Source: Sphingobium herbicidovorans
GTDB lineage: Bacteria > Pseudomonadota > Alphaproteobacteria > Sphingomonadales > Sphingomonadaceae
Direction of reading: 5' to 3'
Assembly: GCF_002080435.1 (NCBI RefSeq)
Contig: NZ_CP020540.1
Location: 62,001-126,000 of the forward strand
Length of the DNA: 64,000 bases
The translations under genes and the position numbers were made by a program. Position 1 is the stretch's first letter, and every line of letters begins with the position of its first letter. Below are positions 8,373-16,070 of this stretch, in pieces. The notes below the pieces were generated by a model. The model worked only from the letters and a program-made list of their open reading frames with translations, made no database searches and had not been told where the DNA came from.

Positions 8373-8738
8373 CCTAAAGCAGCCGATTAGCAAGTGGACA
8401 GTCTTGGGTATCCGGAATGAGAAAGCAGACGGACCGCATCTGGGAATAGAAAATTTGCGGCTGAACGGCCAAAATGGGTCGGCTGCGGCTAAGCTCGTGC
8501 AGCGAGGGCCAATCTATCTGCCGTGTCGCGGTGATCGTGACGTCTGAGAAAAATCCCACAGATCTGAGGCGGCCAGTCCCCAGTTCGCTATTCGAAAATC
8601 GTATCGCGATCGGCTCCAAACAGAATTGGACGCTCGAGGCTCCCAACCTATAAGGGGCCTTCTGAAACTAGGCTATCAGTGCCGCCCTATTCGGCTCGGC
8701 AGATGTCTTTGAGCCTTTAGCGGGGGAGGCAATAAAAC
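8373..8738. other. Intergenic region upstream of pdhA
   Basis: 366 bases without a convincing gene. A 90-codon open frame on the minus strand (8374-8646) has no recognisable domain and no clear ribosome site, and I do not call it. The right part holds the pdh promoter. Confidence 0.5.
8626..8654 (+). promoter_or_regulatory. Candidate sigma-70 promoter for the pdh operon
   Basis: TTGGAC at 8626-8631 and TATAAG at 8649-8654 are separated by exactly 17 bases, one mismatch each from the consensus hexamers. Transcription would begin near 8661, giving a leader of about 78 bases to the pdhA ATG at 8739, which is preceded by a strong GGGGGAGG ribosome site nine bases upstream. Confidence 0.55.
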
Positions 8739-9818
8739 ATGGCGCAAGCGCAGCGGACGAAGCCAGCGGTTCGGCAGAGCAACTCCGCTCCATCTCCAAG
8801 CACCGCCGCGGATCACGACCGGCCTCGCCCCGAAACTCCTTCGGATTACAAGGCCACGAAGGAAGAGTTACTGGAATTCTATCGGCAGATGGTCCTCATT
8901 CGCCGTTTCGAGGAAAAGGCAGGCCAACTCTACGGTCTCGGCCTGATTGGCGGTTTTTGCCACCTCTATATCGGTCAGGAAGCTGTCGCGGTGGGCATCC
9001 AATCCGCGCTTCAGCCTGGCAAAGACAGCGTTATCACCGGCTATCGCGACCATGGCCATATGCTCGCCTACGGGATTGATCCCAATGTCATCATGGCTGA
9101 ACTGACGGGTCGGGAAGCTGGCATTTCCCGGGGCAAGGGCGGTTCGATGCACATGTTCAGCGTCGAACATAAATTCTTTGGCGGCCACGGCATCGTCGGC
9201 GCTCAGGTCTCGCTCGGCGCAGGCCTTGGCTTTGCGCATAAATATAATGGAGATGGCGGCGTCTGCGTCGCCTATTTCGGCGACGGCGCCGCCAACCAGG
9301 GCCAGGTCTACGAAAGCTTCAACATGGCCGAGCTATGGAAGCTGCCGATCATCTTCGTGATCGAGAACAACCAGTATGCCATGGGCACGAGCGTCAATCG
9401 CTCTTCGGCCGAAGATCAGCTCTATCGTCGCGGTGAGAGTTTCCGCATTCCGGGCATTCAGGTCAACGGCATGGATGTGCTGGCGGTCCGCGGCGCCACG
9501 GAGGAAGCACTTAAGTGGGTGCAGGGCGGCAATGGCCCGATCCTGCTCGAGATGAAAACCTATCGCTATCGCGGCCACTCCATGTCGGATCCTGCCAAGT
9601 ACCGCTCGCGCGAGGAAGTGCAGGCGATGCGTGACAAATCGGACCCGATCGAGGGCGTGAAGAAATATCTGGCCGACGCCGGTGTGAGTGAAGACGAACT
9701 CAAGAAGATCGATCAGGACATTCGGAAGGTCGTGAGCGAGGCGGCGGACTTCGCTGAAACCTCGCCCGAGCCGGACATGGCCGAACTCTATACCGACGTG
9801 CTGGTGGAGCAATATTGA
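8739..9818 (+). CDS. pdhA: Pyruvate dehydrogenase E1 component, alpha subunit
   Basis: 359 residues. The thiamine-diphosphate site is clear: [20 protein letters not shown] ending with [12 protein letters not shown]. The phosphorylation-loop-like block [20 protein letters not shown] is typical of E1-alpha. Decarboxylates pyruvate and hands the acetyl unit to a lipoyl group, with E1-beta. The N-terminal 35 residues are a Pro/Ser/Gln-rich extension. Strong ribosome site; the stop overlaps the start of pdhB by one base (TGATG). First gene of an E1a-E1b-E2 operon; an E3 (lipoamide dehydrogenase) gene is not in the window. Confidence 0.95.
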   Translation: MAQAQRTKPAVRQSNSAPSPSTAADHDRPRPETPSDYKATKEELLEFYRQMVLIRRFEEKAGQLYGLGLIGGFCHLYIGQEAVAVGIQSALQPGKDSVITGYRDHGHMLAYGIDPNVIMAELTGREAGISRGKGGSMHMFSVEHKFFGGHGIVGAQVSLGAGLGFAHKYNGDGGVCVAYFGDGAANQGQVYESFNMAELWKLPIIFVIENNQYAMGTSVNRSSAEDQLYRRGESFRIPGIQVNGMDVLAVRGATEEALKWVQGGNGPILLEMKTYRYRGHSMSDPAKYRSREEVQAMRDKSDPIEGVKKYLADAGVSEDELKKIDQDIRKVVSEAADFAETSPEPDMAELYTDVLVEQY

Positions 9819-11206
9819 TGGGTATCGAAATCAAGATGCCGGCACTGTCCCCCACCATGGAGGAAGGCACGCTGGCCAAGTGGCTTGTCAAGGAAGGCGA
9901 CGAAGTCCGTTCCGGCGACATTCTTGCCGAGATTGAAACGGACAAGGCGACGATGGAATTTGAAGCGGTCGATGAAGGAAAGATCGGCGCGATCGTCATT
10001 CCTGAAGGGACGGAAGGCGTGAAGGTAGGCACCGTCATCGCGACGATGGCCGGCGAGGGTGGCGATAGTGTCACAGCGGCACCCAAGGCTGAAGAAAGCG
10101 CCCCTCCGGCAAAACCGGAAGCGGCTCCCGAAGCCCCGAAAAAGGCTGAGAGCGGAACTTCCAAGCTCGCGTCGGAAGCAAAGGCCAGCGTTGCTGATCC
10201 CGACCTTCCCGAAGGCACGGAATATGTGAAGACGACTGTTCGCGAAGCGCTCCGCGATGCCATGGCCGAAGAAATGCGCCGCGATGAGCGCGTGTTCGTC
10301 ATGGGTGAGGAAGTCGCCGAATATCAGGGCGCATATAAAGTCACTCAGGGCCTTCTCGAGGAATTCGGCGACAGGCGCGTCATCGATACGCCGATCACGG
10401 AATATGGCTTTGCAGGCGTCGGCACCGGCGCGGCCATGGGCGGCCTGCGCCCCGTGATCGAGTTCATGACGTTCAACTTCGCCATGCAGGCCATCGACCA
10501 CATCATCAACTCGGCGGCAAAGACCAATTACATGTCCGGTGGCCAGATGCGTTGTCCGATCGTGTTTCGCGGTCCCAACGGCGCCGCCAGCCGCGTAGCG
10601 GCCCAGCATAGTCAGAATTACGGTCCCTGGTACGCGTCGGTTCCGGGCCTGATCGTGATCGCCCCTTATGACGCTGCTGACGCCAAGGGATTGCTGAAGG
10701 CGGCGATCCGCTCGGAGGACCCCGTGGTTTTCCTCGAAAATGAGTTGGTCTATGGCCGCAGCTTCGATGTGCCCAAGGTCGACGACTATGTCCTGCCGAT
10801 CGGCAAGGCGCGGATCGTCCGTCCGGGCGCGGACGTGACTCTGGTCAGCTATTCGATCGGCGTGGGCGTTGCGCTGGAAGCCGCCGAGGCACTGGCGGCG
10901 GAGGGCATCGACGCCGAGGTGATCGACCTGCGCACGCTGCGCCCGCTGGACACGGCTACCGTGCTGGAGAGCCTCAAGAAGACCAATCGCCTGGTTGTTG
11001 TCGAGGAAGGCTGGCCGGTCTGTTCGATCGCGTCGGAAATCGCCGCCGTGGTGATGGAGCAGGGCTTCGACGACCTCGATGCGCCGGTGCTGCGCGTCAC
11101 CAATGAGGATGTGCCGCTGCCCTACGCGGCCAATCTGGAAAAGGCGGCGCTGATCGATACGTCCCGCGTTGTCGCGGCGGCTAAAAAAGTGAGCTACAAG
11201 GGCTAG
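9818..11206 (+). CDS. pdhB: Pyruvate dehydrogenase E1 beta subunit with N-terminal lipoyl domain
   Basis: 462 residues. Residues 1-80 are a lipoyl domain ([20 protein letters not shown], lipoyl lysine in [10 protein letters not shown]), followed by an Ala/Pro/Lys/Glu linker (about 85-130) and then the transketolase-like E1-beta body ([50 protein letters not shown]). Lipoyl-bearing E1-beta subunits are established in alphaproteobacteria such as Sinorhizobium and Zymomonas. Here it matters more than usual because the E2 encoded next has no lipoyl domain. ATG 9818 overlaps the pdhA stop; TTG 9815 is less likely. Confidence 0.95.
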   Translation: MGIEIKMPALSPTMEEGTLAKWLVKEGDEVRSGDILAEIETDKATMEFEAVDEGKIGAIVIPEGTEGVKVGTVIATMAGEGGDSVTAAPKAEESAPPAKPEAAPEAPKKAESGTSKLASEAKASVADPDLPEGTEYVKTTVREALRDAMAEEMRRDERVFVMGEEVAEYQGAYKVTQGLLEEFGDRRVIDTPITEYGFAGVGTGAAMGGLRPVIEFMTFNFAMQAIDHIINSAAKTNYMSGGQMRCPIVFRGPNGAASRVAAQHSQNYGPWYASVPGLIVIAPYDAADAKGLLKAAIRSEDPVVFLENELVYGRSFDVPKVDDYVLPIGKARIVRPGADVTLVSYSIGVGVALEAAEALAAEGIDAEVIDLRTLRPLDTATVLESLKKTNRLVVVEEGWPVCSIASEIAAVVMEQGFDDLDAPVLRVTNEDVPLPYAANLEKAALIDTSRVVAAAKKVSYKG

Positions 11207-11211
11207 CCAAC

Positions 11212-12162
11212 ATGACACAATGTCAGCCGCGAGTTCGAGTTGCTCCTGATATCCGCCTGAAGGTCAGTCCTCTTGCATCGCGCATCGCAGCTATCAAGAA
11301 CCTGGATCTGACGGGCGTGCGCGGGAGCGGGCCTAACGGGCGGATCGTTCGTCGCGATGTCCTCGCTTCCCTTCAGCGATTGGCGGCTTCTTCAGCGGCG
11401 ATTGCGTCACCTTCGCCGCCGGCCGCGGCGCCGGTCTTTGAGGCGGTGGGCCGCGCCCAGTCCATCCCGATCACTCCGCACGAGGTCGTCAAGCTCAGTG
11501 GCATGCGCAAGACAATTGGGCGACGTCTGACGATATCTAAGCAGCAGGTGCCACATATCGACCTCACGGTGGACATCCGGCTCGATGCACTGCTCAACCT
11601 GCGGGGTGAACTGAACGCAACTTTGCAAAGCCGTAAGGTCAAGCTGTCGGTCAACGACCTGTTGATCAAGGCGCTTGGCGTCTCGCTCGTCCAGGTACCC
11701 GAATGCAACGTCCAGTTTGCCGGTGATACGATGCTCCAGTTCGCGCGCGCGGACATCTCGGTGGCTGTTTCGATCCCGGGTGGGTTAATCACGCCGATCG
11801 TGGCCTCTGCAGACAGCAAGGGCGTTGCCGCGATCTCGAATGAGATAAGGGATCTCGCGACAAGGGCGAAAAACGGCAATTTGGCGCCTCAGGAATATCA
11901 GGGTGGAACCGCCACACTTTCCAACATGGGAATGTTCGGCATCAAGCAATTCGAGGCGGTCATCAATCCACCTCAGGCGATGATCATGGCGATCGGCGCT
12001 GGCGAGAGGCGCCCATATGTTGTAGATGACGCGCTGGAGGTGACGACGGTTATGTCGGCGACGGGCAGCTTCGATCACCGCGTGATCGACGGCACCGACG
12101 GCGCGTGGCTAATGGCAGCATTTAAAGAGCTCGTTGAAAATCCGCTTTCGCTATTGGCGTGA
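11212..12162 (+). CDS. Dihydrolipoamide acyltransferase (E2) without lipoyl domain
   Basis: 316 residues, about 100 shorter than usual E2. Residues about 14-55 are the E1/E3-binding domain (KVSPLASRIAAIKNLDLTGV, then GSGPNGRIVRRDVL). After an Ala/Pro linker comes the catalytic domain (about 95-316) with the active-site signature SFDHRVIDGTDGAW and the preceding ATLSNMGMFGI. No lipoyl domain or DKA motif is present, and the start lies only five bases after the pdhB stop, so there is no room for one upstream and no sign of a frameshift. The lipoyl domain on E1-beta would have to supply the swinging arm. Alternatively it is a secondary E2-like protein working with a complete complex elsewhere. 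Confidence 0.88.
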   Translation: MTQCQPRVRVAPDIRLKVSPLASRIAAIKNLDLTGVRGSGPNGRIVRRDVLASLQRLAASSAAIASPSPPAAAPVFEAVGRAQSIPITPHEVVKLSGMRKTIGRRLTISKQQVPHIDLTVDIRLDALLNLRGELNATLQSRKVKLSVNDLLIKALGVSLVQVPECNVQFAGDTMLQFARADISVAVSIPGGLITPIVASADSKGVAAISNEIRDLATRAKNGNLAPQEYQGGTATLSNMGMFGIKQFEAVINPPQAMIMAIGAGERRPYVVDDALEVTTVMSATGSFDHRVIDGTDGAWLMAAFKELVENPLSLLA

Positions 12163-12253
12163 GATCTTGGGAGTCCAGATTGCAAGCGTCACTTCTGCGC
12201 TACTCTGATACAGCGTGCCTCGAACTGCCAACGGGAGACGGGTTCAACTTATT

Positions 12254-13150
12254 ATGATCGCTATTCGGCAGCTGCGCTATTTTCTGGCGGTCGCTGAAAC
12301 CAAAAGTTTCAGTAAGGCGGCGGCAAAGATCAATGTGACGCAGCCGCCCATCAGTCGGCAGGTTTCGGCATTGGAGGCTGAGCTCGGCATCCAGCTGCTC
12401 GATCGCGCCTCCAGTGGAGCACGACTGACTGCAGCTGGGGAGGTTTTTGCTGCCGGTGCGCGGACGATCCTCGAGACTCTCGATGAGACATGTCAGAATG
12501 CTCAGCGCGTCGCACAAGGCAATCTTGGCGCGCTGAGCGTCGGCTTCATCATGCATTCCGCCTACACGGTCCTGCCGGGACTGACGAAGGGCTATATGGA
12601 GATGCGTCCCAACGTCCGGCTAACGCTGCGCGAAGGATTGCCGACCTATCTGCGCGAAGGGGTGCTTGATGGACGGTTCGACGCAGTCATGTTGTTCGGG
12701 CCCGTGCACGGACCGGGACTGTTAGCCAAGCCGATCTTCAGCGAACCATTATGCTTGGCGGTACCTCTCGACCACCCGCTTGCCCGAAGCCCTGCAGTCC
12801 ATGCGTCGGAACTCGAGGGCGTCCCCCTGATAGCTTCGCCGATGGATGTTGTCCCGGCGCTGCGCCAGACCATCGAAAAATTTTGCCGGGAATCGGGGTT
12901 CGAGCCGACGATCGCCCTTGAAGCGGCCCTGCAGCAGACGATCGTCAGTCTAGTTTCCGAGGGCCTGGGCGTCGCCCTCGTGCCGCGGTCCATGCATCGT
13001 TTTCTTGGTTTATCTGGTGTGCGGTTCGTCGATCTGGTCGATGCGCCCTTTGTCGACCACGAGTTGGTCTGGCATGCAGACAACAGCAACCCGGCACTGG
13101 CATCCTTTGTCGCTTTTGCCGACAAGGCTGCGTTTCTGTCGGGCCTATGA
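12254..13150 (+). CDS. LysR-family transcriptional regulator
   Basis: 298 residues. N-terminal winged helix (IRQLRYFLAVAETKSFSKAA, then VTQPPISRQVSALEAELG) and a C-terminal effector-binding region of usual length. ATG 12254 starts the domain directly; the frame is open upstream to 12215 but those residues do not fit the family. It lies 91 bases after the E2 gene on the same strand, not divergent from a target, so its regulon is not evident; the pdh operon is one possibility only by proximity. The effector is unknown. Confidence 0.88.
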   Translation: MIAIRQLRYFLAVAETKSFSKAAAKINVTQPPISRQVSALEAELGIQLLDRASSGARLTAAGEVFAAGARTILETLDETCQNAQRVAQGNLGALSVGFIMHSAYTVLPGLTKGYMEMRPNVRLTLREGLPTYLREGVLDGRFDAVMLFGPVHGPGLLAKPIFSEPLCLAVPLDHPLARSPAVHASELEGVPLIASPMDVVPALRQTIEKFCRESGFEPTIALEAALQQTIVSLVSEGLGVALVPRSMHRFLGLSGVRFVDLVDAPFVDHELVWHADNSNPALASFVAFADKAAFLSGL

Positions 13151-13624
13151 TGGTCCCAGCGCAGAGTTCACCCTCGACTGTTTTGCTGATGGCCCACGAC
13201 CTTGGGTGTTCGGTCCAGGATTTGATGCGAAGCCCAGGAGGGTCTTGGGCCGCTTGACGTTGGCATAACCAGTGCCCAGTTGATTTGTACCCCTTTCAAT
13301 GACTTGTTGACAAACGGCTCTGCGAACGACGGGATGTAGGCGCCTTGCCCACAGTCCGTTTAGAGGTGGCACCTCGGCAGGATCTGCCAGAGCGGACATC
13401 CACGATGGCTAATCTGTACGACAGGCTCTGGTCGGTAGCCGACGCTGTGCCAACGGCTGCTATCCTAACGTCCGGCTCCGAACCAGGCATTTTGCAATCG
13501 GCCAGTCTCGCGCGTCCAGATTGTTAAATCGGAACGTCTGGACCTCGGAACCCAAAATTGGGCCCTGAACGACAAGGAAGGGTCGTGACCACCTCGTCAT
13601 TCGCCTTGTCGCCCGGATTGAGCG
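13151..13624. other. Intergenic region, no gene recognised
   Basis: 474 bases between the LysR gene and the convergent vapC. Short open frames exist on both strands but none has a domain, a ribosome site or a convincing composition. I see no repeat or hairpin that I would call a terminator. Confidence 0.4.
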
Positions 13625-14014
13625 CTAGGGCACGACGACGGGGATCGCGTCCAATTTTGCAGCGCGTTTCGCGAACTTGCGGTCGAAGGTCAGAAATTCA
13701 GTGCATTGTGCGGATCGCGCAAGGTGAAGGGCGTCGGCGAAATCCATTCCATGTTCCATCCAGTCGAGGGCTAATGCCATATGGGCAGGTTCTTCGACTA
13801 GCATTCCTGGAAGACCGGCTAGGCCCCGTAGCGCGCGGGCAATTTCGTCAGGCGCGAAACCATAACCCGCGCGCAGCACCCATTCTGCCTCCAAAGTCAC
13901 TGTTGCACCGAGAAAGATTTCGGTCCCATCAACGATGCTGCGGGCTGCCTTTGCTTGTCTTTCATCATCAGCGGTCAGCAAGCGGACGACAATGTTGGTA
14001 TCAATCCCGCGCAC
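13625..14014 (-). CDS. vapC: PIN-domain toxin (VapC-type ribonuclease)
   Basis: 129 residues. Acidic metal-binding residues of the PIN fold are visible: GIDTNIVVRLL at the N-terminus, LEAEWVL, DFADALHLARS and TFDRKFAKRA. VapC toxins cleave RNA, often tRNA. The GTG at 14014 is chosen because it starts the domain directly and overlaps the antitoxin stop by 14 bases; upstream in-frame codons lie inside the antitoxin gene. Forms a two-gene operon with the AbrB-type antitoxin. Confidence 0.85.
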   Translation of the reverse strand: MRGIDTNIVVRLLTADDERQAKAARSIVDGTEIFLGATVTLEAEWVLRAGYGFAPDEIARALRGLAGLPGMLVEEPAHMALALDWMEHGMDFADALHLARSAQCTEFLTFDRKFAKRAAKLDAIPVVVP

Positions 14015-14273
14015 GACGCTTAGCTTCCTCCGATATGACCACATCCATTTCGTCGATCGAAAGAGCGGGCTTCGTTGACCGCAGCGAACCGAAGACAGAT
14101 TCGATATCCGTGGCGGCAAAAACAGGCGCAGCTTTCAGGAGCACGCCTTCGTCGGTTTCTTCCACAATCAGCTTGGTGCCCGCCGCCCAGTGCTTCTGTT
14201 CACGGATTGCCTTGGGCAAGATAACCTGCCCTTTAGTTGAAAGTGTGGTGGTGATCCGATCCTGAACGCCCAT
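14001..14273 (-). CDS. vapB: AbrB/SpoVT-type antitoxin
   Basis: 90 residues. The N-terminal 48 residues are a swapped-hairpin AbrB DNA-binding domain (TTLSTKGQVILPKAIREQ, then WAAGTKLIVEE). The C-terminal tail would wrap the PIN toxin. It is upstream of vapC and overlaps it, the usual order. The VapBC complex normally represses its own promoter; the upstream region 14274-14518 (245 bases) shows no clear operator to me. Confidence 0.85.
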   Translation of the reverse strand: MGVQDRITTTLSTKGQVILPKAIREQKHWAAGTKLIVEETDEGVLLKAAPVFAATDIESVFGSLRSTKPALSIDEMDVVISEEAKRRARD

Positions 14274-14518
14274 GGCGGCCTCCGCGAGTAAGACAGAGGT
14301 AAGATAGCAGTGACTGTGGTGTGTAGCAAGGAGCGGCCGGTCTGCACCTGAAGAGCAAAGGCAGGCGACTGGATGTCAGCACAGGGTCGACGGACGACTG
14401 GCAAAAAAATCGTGGGCTTTGCAGCCATTCTCAAAGGATGCGCCGAGCGGGCGCTCCCAGCCAGCCTAGGTCATTCTCAAGTGAAGTTGATGCTCATCCA
14501 GCTATGCTTCTTTTCAGC

Positions 14519-15625
14519 TCATTCAATATCGGCAAGATAGTAGCTGGTGCTCCTTCCGCCGGCGGCATCCCGAAGGAGAATAGCTTTTTCGACAAGATCC
14601 TGAATGTCCCGAAGCGCGGTATCAGCGGAAACTTTGGTAATCTTCGCCCATTTAGAGGAGTTCAGCTTTCCTTCAAAACCGTTGAGCAGTCGGATTATGA
14701 TGTTGCGCTGCCGGTCATTGATAGGGGTCGTCCCAAATTTTTCCCAGAAGCGTGCCTTGTGCAGGACAGCCGACAATGTCTGTTCCGCGCCGTCGAAAGC
14801 ACGTCCCAGACAATCAAGAAACCATTCCAGCCAGTCCGTGAGGTCGCCGTCACGTTTTTGCGTTGCTTCTAGAAGATCGTAATAGACGTTACGTTCCTGT
14901 CGGATCTGGGCGGACATACTGTAGAAGCGCTGGGCAGTTTGTTCTGCTCTGGCGAGCGCCAAATCGGCGATTGCGCGCGCAATTCGGCCATTTCCATCAT
15001 CGAAGGGATGAATAGTCACGAACCAGAAGTGCGCCACACCGGCTTTAAGCACTGGATCGATACCTGTATCGGATTCGATCCATTGAACAAACCGAGCCAT
15101 TTCCTCGTCAAGGCGGGCCGTTGCCGGCGCTACATAGTGAACACGCTCCCGACCAATGGAACCCGAGACGACCTGCATGGGACCTTTGTCGTCAGATCGC
15201 CAGGCACCCACAGTGATGGCGGTCATACCGCTTCTGCCAGTTGGAAACATTGCTGCGTGCCAGGCGAACAGCCGGTCCGCGGTTAGCGGCGCCGAATAGT
15301 TCTGCGTGGCGTCTAGCATCATCTCCACCACACCATCGACATGACAGTCCGCCTGCACCAGGCCGGCAATGTCCATACCCAGTCGACGCGCGATGGACGA
15401 GCGGACCTGGTCTTGATCGAGACGCTCTCCCTCTATTTCGCTAGATTTGAGAACATCTTGGGTAATCGTAGCAAGGACCGCTTCTTCGCGCATCGCAAAG
15501 CCGAGAGCGCTCATATGTCCAATCAATCGACCCTGCCGATGTCGAACAGCGCCTATTTTGGTTGCAAGACGATCATTCGCCCATGTGAACCTGGGCCAGG
15601 AAGGACGTTCATGTATATATGTCAT
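14519..15625 (-). CDS. Fic-family AMP-transferase with N-terminal inhibitory motif
   Basis: 368 residues. The catalytic signature HPFDDGNGRIAR (His206) is intact, so the protein should transfer AMP (or another nucleotide moiety) to target hydroxyls. Residues 61-66 (SSEIEG) fit the inhibitory motif [S/T]xxxE[G/N], with Glu65 as the residue that blocks ATP binding; placed N-terminal to the Fic core, it defines a class II, self-inhibited Fic protein. The N-terminal 80 residues match the DUF4172-type region and the C-terminus (about 290-368) looks like a winged helix (RNIIIRLLNGFEGKLNSSKW). ATG 15625 abuts a 10-bp inverted repeat that probably contains the operator or promoter. Confidence 0.88.
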   Translation of the reverse strand: MTYIHERPSWPRFTWANDRLATKIGAVRHRQGRLIGHMSALGFAMREEAVLATITQDVLKSSEIEGERLDQDQVRSSIARRLGMDIAGLVQADCHVDGVVEMMLDATQNYSAPLTADRLFAWHAAMFPTGRSGMTAITVGAWRSDDKGPMQVVSGSIGRERVHYVAPATARLDEEMARFVQWIESDTGIDPVLKAGVAHFWFVTIHPFDDGNGRIARAIADLALARAEQTAQRFYSMSAQIRQERNVYYDLLEATQKRDGDLTDWLEWFLDCLGRAFDGAEQTLSAVLHKARFWEKFGTTPINDRQRNIIIRLLNGFEGKLNSSKWAKITKVSADTALRDIQDLVEKAILLRDAAGGRSTSYYLADIE

Positions 15626-15652
15626 TATTCACCGCGTACTTTGCGGTGAATA
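15626..15652. promoter_or_regulatory. Perfect 10-bp inverted repeat between fic and a divergent ORF
   Basis: TATTCACCGC at 15626-15635 and GCGGTGAATA at 15643-15652 are exact reverse complements with a 7-base spacer. The repeat ends one base before the fic start codon. On the minus strand it overlaps a TATATT hexamer (15656-15651) that could be the fic -10 element. A bound protein, possibly Fic's own winged helix, could repress. Confidence 0.5.
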
Positions 15653-15695
15653 TAGCGCGCATTTGCCCCATGGCAATGCGCTTTCACCGCCAGAT

Positions 15696-16067
15696 GTGCG
15701 GAGATTAGAAAGGCTATTCGCCGCAACGCGCCAGAGCGCGCAGTCTCCTGATCCCCATTCGGGTGTCTCATCAATCAGAAATGAGCGCGCTGTTACTGCT
15801 CCTGAGCCGTCTATCACATTGAAAAGAAACATTGAACGAGCTATAGGCAGACATCCGGAGATTTGTGCGATGCTCGATGTGGAAACATATCTGATGACGA
15901 AGAACAGTCCGGCCCCGATCGTACGACTCCTTGATACCCCGGCTGCGATGGACAAAGCTGGCAGGGGAGCTTCCGATCGGGCGTTCACGTTGGTCGATAT
16001 CGTTGTGCATGCCTTGGCGCTCAGCTTGTTCGCTGCGGTCGTCTTGTATTTCTACCTCGTCCGATAG
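15696..16067 (+). CDS. Small protein with C-terminal membrane anchor, hypothetical
   Basis: About 123 residues from GTG 15696 (start uncertain; the frame is open upstream). The last 25 residues (VDIVVHALALSLFAAVVLYF, then YLVR) form one membrane segment close to the end, so a tail-anchored topology is likely. The soluble part is Ser/Arg-rich, with LKRNIERAIGRHPEICAMLD possibly helical. No family recognised. It converges on traG three bases away. The coding call rests on frame and composition only. Confidence 0.4.
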   Translation: MRRLERLFAATRQSAQSPDPHSGVSSIRNERAVTAPEPSITLKRNIERAIGRHPEICAMLDVETYLMTKNSPAPIVRLLDTPAAMDKAGRGASDRAFTLVDIVVHALALSLFAAVVLYFYLVR

Positions 16068-16070
16068 GTA

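Noticed and set aside
8374..8646. 90-codon open frame on the minus strand before pdhA
   Set aside because: No recognisable family and no ribosome site; it overlaps the probable pdh promoter.
12163..12253. Possible missing lipoyl domain or frameshift around the E2 gene
   Set aside because: No lipoyl-like residues in any frame upstream or downstream; the gene starts five bases after pdhB and ends cleanly.
13331..13344. 14-mer GGGATGTAGGCGCC shared with 51107-51120 near the IS5 fragment
   Set aside because: The match does not extend on either side, so it is not evidence of a second IS5 copy.
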